A stretch of DNA of 64,000 nucleotides from Anaeromassilibacillus sp. An200 (GTDB taxonomy: Bacteria; Bacillota; Clostridia; Oscillospirales; Acutalibacteraceae): the NCBI RefSeq assembly GCF_002160025.1, contig NZ_NFJU01000011.1:1-64000 (forward strand), written 5' to 3'. Under the pieces are notes generated by a model. That model had not been told where the DNA came from. It saw nothing but the letters and a program-made list of their open reading frames with translations, and searched no databases. Numbering within the stretch: position 1 is the stretch's first letter; every line of letters starts with the position of its first letter. This document shows positions 8,515 through 18,069 of this stretch, in pieces. Position numbers and translations under genes: made by a program.

Positions 8515-9888
8515 TTGGCGTATGAATATCTGGAAATTCACGCAGACGGAGAACCGCTGTACCGCCAGCTCTATGATTCCCTAAAAAAGGCCATGGAAAC
8601 CGGGCAGCTTCGGCAGGGCGTCCGTCTCCCCTCCATCCGCAGGCTTTCGGAGGATCTTGGCGTCAGCCGCACAACGGTGGAAGCCGCCTATCAACAGCTT
8701 TGCGTTGAAGGATATTTGAAAAGCGAACCCAAACGCGGGTATTTTGTCCTGTTTGGAGAGCAGCCCGCGCCCGCTGATCCGCGCCGCCCTTCGCTCACGT
8801 CCGCTCCCCTGACCGCGCATTTCCGCTTTAATCTCGGTACCGACTGCGCGGACGCGGAGGCCGCCGACCTGCGGATTTGGCGGCGTCATGTGCGCGATAT
8901 TCTCAACCGGCGTGAAATTATCGTGTCCTACGGCGAGCATCAGGGGGAACCCGCTTTGCGGGAAGCGCTTTCCCTGTATGCCGGGCGGGCGCGCGGCGTC
9001 TCCGCCGGACCGGAGGAGATTGTCGTGGGGGCGGGAAGCCAGCCCCTTCTGTATCTTTTGTGCGGGCTGGCGGGAAAACGATGTGCGGCGATCGACGAGC
9101 ACGGCTTTGTACAGGCGGAGCAGGTGTTCCGCGACTGCGGAATCAAGGTCATCCCCCTGCCGCGCGATGAAAACGGCCTGCGTCCTGATGCTCTGCGCCA
9201 AAGCGGAGCGGATCTGGCTTACGTCAGCCCGTCGTCCCCCGTGGACAGCGGAAGCGCCATGCCGACCAGCCGCCGTTTCGAGCTGCTGCGCTGGGCGCAG
9301 GAGACAGGCGGAATCCTCATTGAGGACGACTATAATGGCGAGCTGCGCTATCGCGCCCACCCTATCCCGGCCATGCAGGGGATGGCGGGCGGCGGCTGTG
9401 TAGCCTATCTCGGTTCCTTTTCCAAGCTGCTCCTGCCCTCGGTACGCATCGGCTACATGGTCCTGCCCCCCTCCCTGCTCGCGCTCTACCAGGAGCGGGC
9501 GCGCAATTACAACCAGACCGCTTCGAAGATCGAGCAGCTTGCTCTCGCGGCGTATATCGCGAGCGGGCAGATGGAGCGCCGTCTGCGCCGTCTGCGCAAG
9601 CTCTACGCCGCCAAAAGCCAGCTGATGGGAAAATGCCTTGCCGCCGAGCTGCCGGAGAGGCGTTTTACGCTCGAGGAAACCGCTCTCTATTTCCGCACCC
9701 CGCTGACCCCGCAGGAAGCGGAGTTTCTCTGTGCCAAGGCAGCGGAGTACGGTGTGCGCGTGCGCACGCGTGAAAACCGCGACGGCATTTTTGCCGCTCT
9801 GAGCTTTTCTGGAATCCCGCTTGCCGACATCCCCGAAGCCATCCGTCTGCTGGGACTTGCGTGGAAGCAGGGGGATGACAGAATTTGA
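8515..9888 (+). CDS. MocR/PdxR-family regulator (GntR wHTH fused to aminotransferase fold)
   Basis: About 457 aa. The N-terminal 70 residues form a GntR winged helix (LPSIRRLSEDLGVSRTTVEAAYQQL). The rest is a class I aminotransferase-like domain with the PLP-contact motif EDDYNGELRY and the Schiff-base lysine in SFSKLLLPSVRIGY. PdxR-type members sense pyridoxal phosphate and control vitamin B6 synthesis or uptake genes. The ribosome site GAGGTG (8503-8508) favours the TTG at 8515; a GTG at 8506 would lie inside it. The divergent neighbour is an ECF S component, a plausible target. Confidence 0.82.
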   Translation: MAYEYLEIHADGEPLYRQLYDSLKKAMETGQLRQGVRLPSIRRLSEDLGVSRTTVEAAYQQLCVEGYLKSEPKRGYFVLFGEQPAPADPRRPSLTSAPLTAHFRFNLGTDCADAEAADLRIWRRHVRDILNRREIIVSYGEHQGEPALREALSLYAGRARGVSAGPEEIVVGAGSQPLLYLLCGLAGKRCAAIDEHGFVQAEQVFRDCGIKVIPLPRDENGLRPDALRQSGADLAYVSPSSPVDSGSAMPTSRRFELLRWAQETGGILIEDDYNGELRYRAHPIPAMQGMAGGGCVAYLGSFSKLLLPSVRIGYMVLPPSLLALYQERARNYNQTASKIEQLALAAYIASGQMERRLRRLRKLYAAKSQLMGKCLAAELPERRFTLEETALYFRTPLTPQEAEFLCAKAAEYGVRVRTRENRDGIFAALSFSGIPLADIPEAIRLLGLAWKQGDDRI

Positions 9889-9903
9889 CGCTGTGTGTAT
9901 AAT
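9875..9903 (+). promoter_or_regulatory. Promoter of pepT
   Basis: ATGACA (9875-9880), 17-base spacer and consensus TATAAT (9898-9903) overlap the 3' end of the regulator gene and precede pepT by about 100 bases. Confidence 0.55.
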
Positions 9904-10006
9904 AAAGTCAGATCATCAAATCTGTTCTGCGCCCCTTTCCCGCATGAAACAGGAAAAACGGGAGATACTGACAGGGAAGCGCACCAGAGGAAGGAGAACC
10001 TGATCC

Positions 10007-11230
10007 ATGAAAGCCCATGAACGTTTTCTGCACTATGTATCCTTTGACACTACTTCCGACGAATCCAACCCCGCCTGCCCCAGCACACCGGGACAGCTCA
10101 CACTCGCCAACGCGCTGGCGGAAGAGCTTCTGAACCTGGGACTTTCGGATGCCCGTGTGGATGAGCACGGCTACGTCTATGCCTCCCTGCCCGCAAACTG
10201 CGAGACAGATACGCCCACTCTCGGTTTTATTGCTCACATGGACACCTCCCCCGATGCCTGCGGCCATGACATCCATCCCCGGATCGTGGAAAACTACGAC
10301 GGCGGTGATATTGTCCTCAATGAGGAACAGCATGTTGTGATGAGCCCCAATAAATACACCCACCTGCGCGACTACATCGGTCAGGATCTGATCGTGACCG
10401 ACGGTACAACGCTGCTTGGCGCGGACGACAAGGCGGGTGTCGCGGAAATCATGACGCTTGTTGAGGAAATCCAGCGGGACAACCTGCCGCACGGCAAGCT
10501 TTGCTTTGCCTTTACTCCCGACGAGGAAATCGGCCGGGGAGCGGATCTGTTCGACGTGCCCGGTTTCGGTGCGCAGTTTGCCTACACTGTGGACGGCGGC
10601 AAACTGGGAGAGCTGGAGTATGAGAATTTCAACGCCGCTTCCGCTGTGGTGACGGTTCATGGCCTGAACATTCATCCCGGCGAGGCGAAAAACAAGATGA
10701 AAAATGCTCTGCTGATCGCGATTGAGTTCCAGAACATGCTTCCCGCCTGGGAAATCCCGGCCTGCACGGAGGGGTATGAGGGCTTCCAGCATCTCAACCG
10801 GATGAACGGAGACGAGGAGACGGCCACGCTTCACTACATTATCCGCGACCACGACCGCGCGAAGTTTGAGGCAAAGAAGGAGCGTTTCCGCCGGATCGCC
10901 GCCTACCTCAATGAAAAGCACGGCGACGGTACGATCGAGCTGGAACTGGCAGACAGCTACTACAACATGCGGGAAAAGGTAGAGCCCTATCTGTTCCTGA
11001 TCGAGAACGCAAAGCGCGCTATGCTGGATGTGGGAGTAACGCCGCTGGTACAGCCGATTCGAGGCGGTACAGACGGCTCCCGGCTGTCCTATATGGGGCT
11101 GCCCTGCCCAAATCTGAGTACAGGCGGGCACAACGGACACGGCCGTTTTGAGTATATCCCCGTGCAGAGTATGGATGCAATGGTGCGCGTCCTGCGCCGT
11201 CTGGCTTGTCCCACCGCTGAGAACGCATGA
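10007..11230 (+). CDS. pepT: Peptidase T (tripeptide aminopeptidase)
   Basis: 407 aa, the normal length for PepT. This M20B zinc metallopeptidase removes the N-terminal residue of tripeptides in the cytoplasm. The metal-site motifs are all present: AHMDTSPD, GADDKAGVAEIM, TPDEEIGRGAD, and C-terminal GGTDGSRLS. The ribosome site GGAAGGAG lies ten bases before the ATG. The downstream membrane-protein gene starts within its stop codon (ATGA). Confidence 0.93.
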   Translation: MKAHERFLHYVSFDTTSDESNPACPSTPGQLTLANALAEELLNLGLSDARVDEHGYVYASLPANCETDTPTLGFIAHMDTSPDACGHDIHPRIVENYDGGDIVLNEEQHVVMSPNKYTHLRDYIGQDLIVTDGTTLLGADDKAGVAEIMTLVEEIQRDNLPHGKLCFAFTPDEEIGRGADLFDVPGFGAQFAYTVDGGKLGELEYENFNAASAVVTVHGLNIHPGEAKNKMKNALLIAIEFQNMLPAWEIPACTEGYEGFQHLNRMNGDEETATLHYIIRDHDRAKFEAKKERFRRIAAYLNEKHGDGTIELELADSYYNMREKVEPYLFLIENAKRAMLDVGVTPLVQPIRGGTDGSRLSYMGLPCPNLSTGGHNGHGRFEYIPVQSMDAMVRVLRRLACPTAENA

Positions 11231-11907
11231 GAAAACACCACGTGGAGAAACGCGAGAGGGATTTCCGGAAGATAAACCGCTTCGCCGTCCCGGCCTATCT
11301 CGCGGCGAACCTCCTTCTGGCCGGCGTCAACGCGGTGCAGTCCCTATGGTATTATGCGGTTCTGGCGCTCTGCGCCCTGCTTCTGCCGCTGATCCTCTCA
11401 CTTTTCTACCGGATCATCCGGCGCAGGCGCTCCTATCAGCTTGATCTTCTCGTGTATCTCTATGTTTTTCTTCTGTATACGCTTGGGATTGTCATGCGCC
11501 TGTACTCCCTCACATCATACTATGACAAGCTGGCGCATACGCTCTCCGGCATCGTGATCGCCCTGTTCGGCCTTCTTCTGTTTCATCTTCTTTCCCCAGA
11601 AAAGACGATGGAACGGGCGCGTTTCCCTCTGGCAGCTGTCTTTGTCATGGCGGTTGTCACAGCTGTGGCGGGAATCTGGGAGATCTGGGAATTCATTGTC
11701 AGCCTGATTTTCCATTCCGACCCCCAGCGTGTCCTCACCACGGGCGTGGCGGACACAATGCTTGACATGATCGTCTGCGTGGTGGGCGGCGCCGCCTTTC
11801 TCCCCTCTCTTTGGCTGTATATGAGCCGGGGAAAAACCTTTTTTCTGCTCGGTATTTTTGAAGCGGCCTGCCGTTTGCCGGACCCAAAAGAAAGCAACAA
11901 AAAGTGA
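11227..11907 (+). CDS. Polytopic membrane protein (YjdF/DUF2238-like)
   Basis: 226 aa with about six membrane segments. Motifs YDKLAHTLSG, WEIWEF and DTMLDMIVCVVGG recur in the membrane protein at 36224-36964 (HWDTILHTFSG, WEFYEF, DTMKDLIVDTIGA), so both belong to one family that resembles YjdF/DUF2238 proteins. Function unknown. It is translationally coupled to pepT by an ATGA overlap. Confidence 0.65.
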   Translation: MRKHHVEKRERDFRKINRFAVPAYLAANLLLAGVNAVQSLWYYAVLALCALLLPLILSLFYRIIRRRRSYQLDLLVYLYVFLLYTLGIVMRLYSLTSYYDKLAHTLSGIVIALFGLLLFHLLSPEKTMERARFPLAAVFVMAVVTAVAGIWEIWEFIVSLIFHSDPQRVLTTGVADTMLDMIVCVVGGAAFLPSLWLYMSRGKTFFLLGIFEAACRLPDPKESNKK

Positions 11908-11908
11908 A

Positions 11909-11954
11909 AAAGACGTTCCGGAAAAGCAAAACCTCACTTTTCCGGGACGTCTTT
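11909..11954. terminator. Bidirectional terminator between convergent genes
   Basis: Stem AAAGACGT-CCGGAAAAG with CTTTTCCGG-ACGTCTTT, lying between a plus gene ending at 11907 and a minus gene ending at 11969. The A/T flanks serve both strands. Confidence 0.7.
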
Positions 11955-11968
11955 CTGTTTTGGAAAAA

Positions 11969-14233
11969 TTATGCGTCCACTGCTTTTTGCAGCTTTTCGA
12001 TCAGCGCGTCAATTTCGGCCTTGGACATGCCGAAGAACATCTGCGCCGCACGCAGGGGCGAATTGAACAGCATCTGGCGGCTCATCTCCTCCGTGATAGC
12101 CTCGGCGGCCGCTTCTCCCGGCGCATCCTCCGCCGGAGCAAGCATGGACTTTGCCTTCTCGATTACCTCTTGGAGGATGGGAGCTGTGCGCGGATCCGCC
12201 AGCAGCGCCCCAACCGTCGTGTTGTGGTGCACATGCAGCGGCATTCTCTGTTTGGAAAAATAGGTCGGCGTGGCTTCTCCCCGCACATCCCGGCTGGAAT
12301 GGGCCAGCAGGATGCGGTAGCTTCCCGATGCGGCATACCAGTCGTGAAGCTTTTCGCTGTACCAGGAGAGACTGCGATCATCAAGCTCCAGCTCTGCGGT
12401 TTTCTTTTCACCGGGCAAAAGCGACAGCTTTTTTATTCCCTTGAGTTCCCGCACAGGACGGCCAGGCGTGCCGGTGCAGTCCTCCACATAAAGCTGAACC
12501 GTCTCCTTGCCCTCACGCGCGCCGGTGTTGGTCACGTCAACCAGCACACGCACCTTTCCCCCCTCAGAGGAAAGACGAACGTTGGAATAGGCAAATGTAG
12601 TGTAGCTCTCTCCGTGACCAAAGGGCCAGCGCACCTCCATCTTCTTTTTGTCGTAGTAGCGGTAGCCGATATAAACGCCCTCTGCGTACGAAACGCCATC
12701 CTCGTCGCCGGGGAAGTTCAGATAGCTGGGGTTGTCCTCCAGGCGCAGCGGCCAGGTTTCGGCCAAACGGCCGCAGGGATTCGCGTCGCCATACAACAGT
12801 GCGTCCGTGGCCTCCCCCACACCCTCGCCGCCAAGGTACATGCACAGCACGGCGGGAACCTCGTCCGCCCACGGCGTTTCCACCGGGCTGCCGCAGTGCA
12901 GGACAACCACCACGCGCTTCTGCACCTCCAGCACACGGCGGATCAGCTCATTCTGGCAATCCGGCAGGCGCATATGGCTGCGGTCGTATCCCTCAGACTC
13001 AAACGAATCCGGCAGGCCGGCGAAGATCACCGCCGTCTCCGCATCCTTAGCCGCGCGCACAGCGCGCTCCACGGCTTCCTCGTTCCACTCGTCGCGGTCC
13101 GCCGGGAAAGCTTCCTCATACACCACGCCCTCCGGCGCGCACTCAAGCGCGCTGCTGACGCGGGTAGAATTGATATGGGAGGAACCGCCTCCCTGGTAAC
13201 GGGGTTTTGCCGCAAAGCCGCCGAGATACGCCACCTTTTCGCCGCGCCGAAGCGGAAGGATCCCGTCGTTTTTCAGGAGGACGGCACATTCCTTTTCGAT
13301 GTCGGCGGCAATCTGATGATCCGCTTCGCGATCAAACACAGCCTGTGGAACCTCTGCCTGCTCGTACCGCAGAATGATGCGGAGCATGCGTTCTACCGCG
13401 CGATCCAGCTCGTCCTCGCTCAGCTCCCCGTTTTGGACGGCACGCACCAGCTCCGCGTCATCCTCCGGGCACGGCCCCGGCATCTGAAGCTCAAGCCCCG
13501 CGTGCAGCGCATCCACCCGGCGGTTCACCGCACCCCAGTCGCTCATCACAAAGCCGTCAAAGCCCCATTCCTCCCGCAGAATCTCCGTGAGCAGTTTCCG
13601 GTTTTCACTCGCAAAGGTACCATTGATACGGTTGTAAGAACACATGACCGCCCAGGGCTTTGCCTCCTTAACCGCCATCTCAAAGGCTGTCAGGTAAATC
13701 TCTCGCAGGGTGCGCTCATCCATATTGGAGGAACCGCTCATGCGGCGGTATTCCTGGTTGTTCGCCGCAAAATGCTTCACGGACGTCCCCACCTGCCAGC
13801 TTTGCACACCGCGAATCAACGCGGCGGCCATTTTTCCGGCGAGATACGGATCCTCGGAGTAATATTCAAAATTGCGTCCGCACAGCGGGCTGCGCTTCAT
13901 GTTGATGGCAGGCCCCAGCAAAACCGACACATTCTCCGCGCGGCATTCCTGTCCCAGCGTGCTTCCCATACGTTCCAGAAGATCTTCGTCAAAGCTGCAC
14001 GCCGTCGCACAGCCCGCCGGGAAGCAGACCGCCTTGATCGACTCGTTCACCCCGAGATGATCCGCCTTGTCATCCTGCTTGCGAAGGCCATGCGGGCCGT
14101 CGGAAACCATAACCGGGGGAATTCCCAGCCGTTCCACGCCTTCCATATGCCAAAAATCTTTTCCGGAACACAGCGCCGCTTTTTCCTCCAGCGTCATCTT
14201 TCCGATGATTTCCCAAATTCGCTTTTCATTCAT
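11969..14233 (-). CDS. Glycoside hydrolase family 3 beta-glucosidase
   Basis: 754 aa with no signal peptide, so cytoplasmic. The GH3 N-terminal domain carries KHFAANNQE (153-161) and the nucleophile Asp232 in VMSDWGAV. The GH3 C-terminal domain and a fibronectin III-like domain follow (about 330-680). The last about 75 residues are an extra helical tail. It would hydrolyse beta-linked glucosides or cello-oligosaccharides after uptake; exact specificity cannot be read. GGAAAGGAG precedes the ATG. Confidence 0.88.
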   Translation of the reverse strand: MNEKRIWEIIGKMTLEEKAALCSGKDFWHMEGVERLGIPPVMVSDGPHGLRKQDDKADHLGVNESIKAVCFPAGCATACSFDEDLLERMGSTLGQECRAENVSVLLGPAINMKRSPLCGRNFEYYSEDPYLAGKMAAALIRGVQSWQVGTSVKHFAANNQEYRRMSGSSNMDERTLREIYLTAFEMAVKEAKPWAVMCSYNRINGTFASENRKLLTEILREEWGFDGFVMSDWGAVNRRVDALHAGLELQMPGPCPEDDAELVRAVQNGELSEDELDRAVERMLRIILRYEQAEVPQAVFDREADHQIAADIEKECAVLLKNDGILPLRRGEKVAYLGGFAAKPRYQGGGSSHINSTRVSSALECAPEGVVYEEAFPADRDEWNEEAVERAVRAAKDAETAVIFAGLPDSFESEGYDRSHMRLPDCQNELIRRVLEVQKRVVVVLHCGSPVETPWADEVPAVLCMYLGGEGVGEATDALLYGDANPCGRLAETWPLRLEDNPSYLNFPGDEDGVSYAEGVYIGYRYYDKKKMEVRWPFGHGESYTTFAYSNVRLSSEGGKVRVLVDVTNTGAREGKETVQLYVEDCTGTPGRPVRELKGIKKLSLLPGEKKTAELELDDRSLSWYSEKLHDWYAASGSYRILLAHSSRDVRGEATPTYFSKQRMPLHVHHNTTVGALLADPRTAPILQEVIEKAKSMLAPAEDAPGEAAAEAITEEMSRQMLFNSPLRAAQMFFGMSKAEIDALIEKLQKAVDA

Positions 14234-14314
14234 GGTACCATTCTCTCCTTTCCCGCGTGTTCAGAACTTCTTTTTTTAACGCTGGGGCGGTCAAATTCCA
14301 CCGCATCCGGCCAA

Positions 14315-14512
14315 TCAGCGCATCACCATCATCACAATCTGCAAAGCAATCAGAAGAACACCGCACACCAGCACAATCCAGCCGCGCGCGCGAAGGTTGC
14401 GGCGGGATTTTTTCTTCGGCAGCATCGCAGCCAGCTTTTCGTAGGGAGTAAGCAGAAAATACAGGCCAACTGCAATAATCAGCACACCAAACGCAATCGA
14501 AACATACTCCAT
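14315..14512 (-). CDS. Small two-TM membrane protein
   Basis: 65 aa: a hydrophobic segment at about 4-22, a basic middle (KKKSRRNLRARG) and a second segment at about 45-64. GGGAGG with an eight-base gap precedes the ATG at 14512. I do not recognise the family. It lies in the same direction between the FAD protein and the GH3 gene. Confidence 0.55.
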   Translation of the reverse strand: MEYVSIAFGVLIIAVGLYFLLTPYEKLAAMLPKKKSRRNLRARGWIVLVCGVLLIALQIVMMVMR

Positions 14513-14550
14513 TCCATGATCCTCCCAAAACCGCACACGGCGGCTGTTGT

Positions 14551-16131
14551 TTATTCCACGGCAGCCAGTACACGCTCCGCACATCGGATTCCATCGACAG
14601 CGGCGGATACGATGCCGCCCGCATAGCCCGCTCCTTCCCCGCATGGGTACAAACCGGCCAGAGAAACACTCTGCAAATCCTCTCCCCGCAGAATCCGTAC
14701 CGGCGAGGAGGAGCGTGTTTCCACGCCGGTGAGGACGGCATCCGGGCAGGCAAAGCCGTGCAGGCGCGCATCCAGCAGGGGCAGACCCTGCCGCATGGCT
14801 TCCGTCACGGCGGGGGGCAGCACACCGTCCAGCGTTCCCGGCATGACACCGGGACGGTAGGATGGCACAACATCCCCAAAGGAAACCGACGGCCTGCCGC
14901 GCAGAAAATCCTCCACGCGCTGAGCCGGAGCACGGTAGCTTCCGCCTCCTGCCTGAAAAGCCAGCTCCTCCAGCCGTTCCTGCCAGAACATGCCCGCCAG
15001 CGGATGTTCCCCGCCGAAATCCTGCGGGTTTACCCCGACAAGCAGAGCAGAGTTCGCGTTCTGCCCATCACGGGCGCGGCGGCTCATACCGTTTGTCACC
15101 ACGCGGCCTTCCTCGCTGGCCGCGGCCACCACCTCGCCGCCGGGGCACATACAGAAGGTATACACACCTCGTCCGCTTGGAAGATGAACGGCCAGCCGGT
15201 AGTCAGCCGCCCCCAGCTCAGGATGGCCCGCAAAACGTCCGTACTGCGCCCGATCGATCGCACTTTGCCGGTGTTCTATCCGCGCCCCGAGGGAAAAGGG
15301 TTTCTGTTCCAGATGAATTCCCAGCCTGTCCAGCATCCGGAAGGTATCGCGGGCGCTGTGACCGACAGCCAGAATCACCTGCGAGCAGGGGATCTGTTCC
15401 CCATCCTGCAAAACAACGCCGGTGAGAACACCGTCACGCCGCAGCAGCTCCGTCACCGTGCTGTGAAAACGCACCTCGCCGCCCAGCGAACGGATTTCTT
15501 CCCGGATTGCCTTCACCGCGCCGGGCAGCCGATCGGTGCCGATATGCGGCTTGGCCTCCCAGAGTATTTCATGCGGCGCACCCGCCTGCGCAAACACCTG
15601 TAAAACGAGTCTCGCACGCGGATCTTTGGTACCGGTGTTAAGCTTTCCGTCGGAAAAGGTCCCGGCGCCGCCCTCGCCAAACTGAACGTTTGTCTGCGGA
15701 TCCAAAATGCCCGTTTCCCAGAAACGCTCCACCGCGGCGGCGCGCTCCTCCACGGGAGCCCCCCGTTCCAGCACAATCGGCCTTGCCCCGGCCCGCGCCA
15801 GAATCAGCGCGGCGAACAACCCCGCAGGCCCCAGTCCCACCACGACGGGGCGCGGGCTTCCCGGACGGCACGAGGGCTGCTTATATTGAAAAGGAACGGC
15901 TTCGGAAATTTTAGGCCCCAGCGCGGAAAGCGCGGGCCCGTCCACCGTACATTCCACCGTACAGATAAAATGCACATCATTCTTTTTTCTCGCATCCACG
16001 GAGCGGCGCGCCAGCTCCAGCGACGCAATCCGATCCGGCGAAACGCGCAGCCGCTGTGCGGCCAAGCGCCGCAGCAGTCCTTCCGGCGCGCCGAGCGGAA
16101 GGGGGATTTCTGAAATTCGGTAAGTCGTCAT
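14551..16131 (-). CDS. NAD(P)/FAD-dependent oxidoreductase, COG2509-like
   Basis: 526 aa. A short N-terminal extension precedes an FAD-binding Rossmann motif (VVVGLGPAGLFAALILARAG, ending in VLERG) and the signature GEGGAGTFSDGKLN of the uncharacterised FAD-dependent dehydrogenase family COG2509. Substrate unknown. AAGGAG eight bases upstream fixes the start at 16131. It follows the second flavoprotein gene by 19 bases, so the two are probably co-transcribed from 17456-17484. Confidence 0.82.
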   Translation of the reverse strand: MTTYRISEIPLPLGAPEGLLRRLAAQRLRVSPDRIASLELARRSVDARKKNDVHFICTVECTVDGPALSALGPKISEAVPFQYKQPSCRPGSPRPVVVGLGPAGLFAALILARAGARPIVLERGAPVEERAAAVERFWETGILDPQTNVQFGEGGAGTFSDGKLNTGTKDPRARLVLQVFAQAGAPHEILWEAKPHIGTDRLPGAVKAIREEIRSLGGEVRFHSTVTELLRRDGVLTGVVLQDGEQIPCSQVILAVGHSARDTFRMLDRLGIHLEQKPFSLGARIEHRQSAIDRAQYGRFAGHPELGAADYRLAVHLPSGRGVYTFCMCPGGEVVAAASEEGRVVTNGMSRRARDGQNANSALLVGVNPQDFGGEHPLAGMFWQERLEELAFQAGGGSYRAPAQRVEDFLRGRPSVSFGDVVPSYRPGVMPGTLDGVLPPAVTEAMRQGLPLLDARLHGFACPDAVLTGVETRSSSPVRILRGEDLQSVSLAGLYPCGEGAGYAGGIVSAAVDGIRCAERVLAAVE

Positions 16132-16150
16132 GCACGATGCTCCTTCTGCG

Positions 16151-17413
16151 TTATAAACGAAAATCCCAACGGGTTCCGGGGTTGGCCGCCATACCGGCGC
16201 TGCGTCCGGCGAGCAGTCCTGTCGCCCACGCCCAGTGCAGATTGTAGCCGCCGCAGTCTCCATCGAGATTGAGCAGCTCTCCCGTCAGATACACGCCGGA
16301 GCACAGCCGCGATTCCAGCGTCGAGATGTCCACCTCGGAGAGCGGGACGCCGCCCGCTGTCACCTGCGCGGCCTGCCACCCCGCCGTGCCCGTCACGGGG
16401 AACCGGAAATCCCGCACCCGCGCCGCGATGGCGGAGAGCTCGGCGGGCTTGTACTCCCGGGCATAGGCAGGGAGACGGCGGACAGCGGATTTGAGCACCT
16501 CCCGCGCGACCAGACGGTTCAAAAGGCCGTCGAGCAACTCCTGCGCGGGAAGCAGCGGAGAGGATGCCGCCGTGCGCAGAAAGGCGTAAAGATCTCCGGG
16601 ACCATATTCCGGCATCAGACAGACGGAAAGCTCCGCTGTTTTTCGCTCCTTCTCGCTCAGTTCTCCATACGACCGGGAAACCTCAAACACGCAGATCCCG
16701 GAAAGCCCCTCCCCGGTAAACTGCACCTCTCCCTTCGCGGAAGCCACGCCGTGCGAACCTGTCCAAAGGGAAATCTCTGCCAGGCTGCGCGCTCCCTTGA
16801 GCGGCTTCACGCGCGCGGGCGGCGCGGTCAGCTGCACCAAAGAGGGAAACAGCGGCGTCACCTGGTGCCCCAGACTCTTTGCCAGACGGTAGCCGAGCTC
16901 TCCCCCGCCGAGCGAGGGCGAAGCCATACCGCCGCACGCGAGGATCACCCGGCGGGCACGCACCTTTCCGGACGGGCCGGAGAGTGTCAGAAAGCCCTGC
17001 TCCCGCCGGATCTCCTCAACCGGAAAATCACAGCGCACCTCCCCGCCCCGCTCTACGACGCGGCGCAGCAGACATTCCAGCACAGAGGCCGCCTGCATCC
17101 CGTAGGGGTACAGCCTCCCCTCGTCCAGTTCCCGGCAGAGCAGGCCGTTCTTTCTCCAAAACTGTTCCAGCTTTTCCGAAGAAAAACGCTCAAGCACGCG
17201 CGAGGCTCGCTCCACATCCCCGTGATAATGCGCCGGAGAAACGCCCCGGTTGCCGAGATTACAGCGGCCGTTTCCCGTAGCCAACAGTTTTTTTCCGGGC
17301 TTTTGCTTGGCTTCCAGCACAATCGTGCTCCCCGCCTGCACGGTTTCTCCCGCCGCCATCAGACCGGAAGCTCCCGCTCCCACGATGGCAAACTCATATC
17401 TCTGTGCTCCCAT
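16151..17413 (-). CDS. HI0933/YhiN (BaiN-like) flavoprotein
   Basis: 420 aa. An N-terminal FAD motif (FAIVGAGASGLMAA) is followed by KPGKKLLATGNGRCNLGN, the hallmark of HI0933/YhiN-type flavoproteins, and a C-terminal GGVPLSEVDISTLESR and GELLNLDGDCGGYNLHWAWATG. The family includes BaiN of bile-acid-converting clostridia, but the physiological substrate is usually unknown and none is claimed here. ATG at 17413 follows a G-rich ribosome site. Confidence 0.85.
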   Translation of the reverse strand: MGAQRYEFAIVGAGASGLMAAGETVQAGSTIVLEAKQKPGKKLLATGNGRCNLGNRGVSPAHYHGDVERASRVLERFSSEKLEQFWRKNGLLCRELDEGRLYPYGMQAASVLECLLRRVVERGGEVRCDFPVEEIRREQGFLTLSGPSGKVRARRVILACGGMASPSLGGGELGYRLAKSLGHQVTPLFPSLVQLTAPPARVKPLKGARSLAEISLWTGSHGVASAKGEVQFTGEGLSGICVFEVSRSYGELSEKERKTAELSVCLMPEYGPGDLYAFLRTAASSPLLPAQELLDGLLNRLVAREVLKSAVRRLPAYAREYKPAELSAIAARVRDFRFPVTGTAGWQAAQVTAGGVPLSEVDISTLESRLCSGVYLTGELLNLDGDCGGYNLHWAWATGLLAGRSAGMAANPGTRWDFRL

Positions 17414-17455
17414 GCTTTCCCCCCGATCCGCTTGCCGTGCAAAATGCTGATACAA

Positions 17456-17484
17456 ATTATAGCATACACAACATGGAATGCAAA
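17456..17484 (-). promoter_or_regulatory. Promoter of the two flavoprotein genes
   Basis: Minus strand TTTGCA (17484-17479), 17-base spacer, TATAAT (17461-17456), about 45 bases before the ATG. Confidence 0.6.
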
Positions 17485-17570
17485 GCCCTTCCCTCAAATC
17501 CAATCTTTCAGCCAAAACAAGCCTTTTATTAAGATATAAACGGCAGGCTTGAACACCTTTAAATAAAATT

Positions 17571-17592
17571 GAGAATTATTTTTATTTTTCTC
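17571..17592. promoter_or_regulatory. Candidate operator upstream of the PerR-like gene
   Basis: AT-rich imperfect dyad bounded by GAGAA and TTCTC, directly upstream of the -35 box at 17593. A second AT-rich stretch ending in ATTATCA, a perfect Fur/PerR-type half-site, lies at about 17632-17657. Either could be the autoregulatory site. Confidence 0.3.
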
Positions 17593-17621
17593 TTGACTCC
17601 CGGAAAAAGATATGCTATGAT
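17593..17621 (+). promoter_or_regulatory. Promoter of the PerR-like regulator
   Basis: TTGACT (17593-17598), 17-base spacer, TATGAT (17616-17621); start about 40 bases before the gene. Confidence 0.7.
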
Positions 17622-17667
17622 AGGGACAAGTTAAGAACAATTCCTATTATCAAGTTGAGGTGAGGCG

Positions 17668-18069
17668 ATGGAACGAAGGCAAAATTACAGCCGCAAACGG
17701 GAGGCGATCCTGAAAATTGTGCAGGGCACAAAGGTGCACCCCTCGGCTGAGTGGGTCTACCACGAACTAAAGCCCTCCTATCCGGATCTGAGCCTCGGCA
17801 CCGTTTACCGCAATCTGTCCCAGTTTAAAAATGACGGCGTTATCGTCAGCGTGGGAACAGTGAACGGTCAGGAACGGTTTGACGGCGCAACTTATCCGCA
17901 TTCTCATTTCGTCTGCGACAAGTGCGGCTGCGTTCTCGACGTGGAGGATTCCTCCTGCGGGAATGCCTGCGCGGAAATCTCGGAACGGTACGGGGTAACC
18001 GCCGAGCGTTGCGATGTGGTGTTTCGCGGAACCTGTGCCGCCTGTGAGAAAAAGGAAAGAAAAGCGTAA
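17668..18069 (+). CDS. perR: Fur-family transcriptional regulator, PerR-like
   Basis: 133 aa, typical Fur-family size. The N-terminal winged helix is followed by the metal-sensing region PHSHFVCDKCG and a C-terminal CxxC (CAAC), giving the two CxxC pairs of the structural zinc site. The linked downstream gene is a rubrerythrin, a classic peroxide-regulon member, hence PerR rather than Fur. It would repress oxidative-stress genes with Fe or Mn bound. The PerR/Fur distinction is an inference from context. Confidence 0.8.
   Translation: MERRQNYSRKREAILKIVQGTKVHPSAEWVYHELKPSYPDLSLGTVYRNLSQFKNDGVIVSVGTVNGQERFDGATYPHSHFVCDKCGCVLDVEDSSCGNACAEISERYGVTAERCDVVFRGTCAACEKKERKA

Noticed and set aside
11858-14626. 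922-codon plus-strand frame opposite the GH3 gene
   Set aside because: Low-complexity His/Arg-rich translation with no domain. The opposite strand encodes a complete beta-glucosidase.
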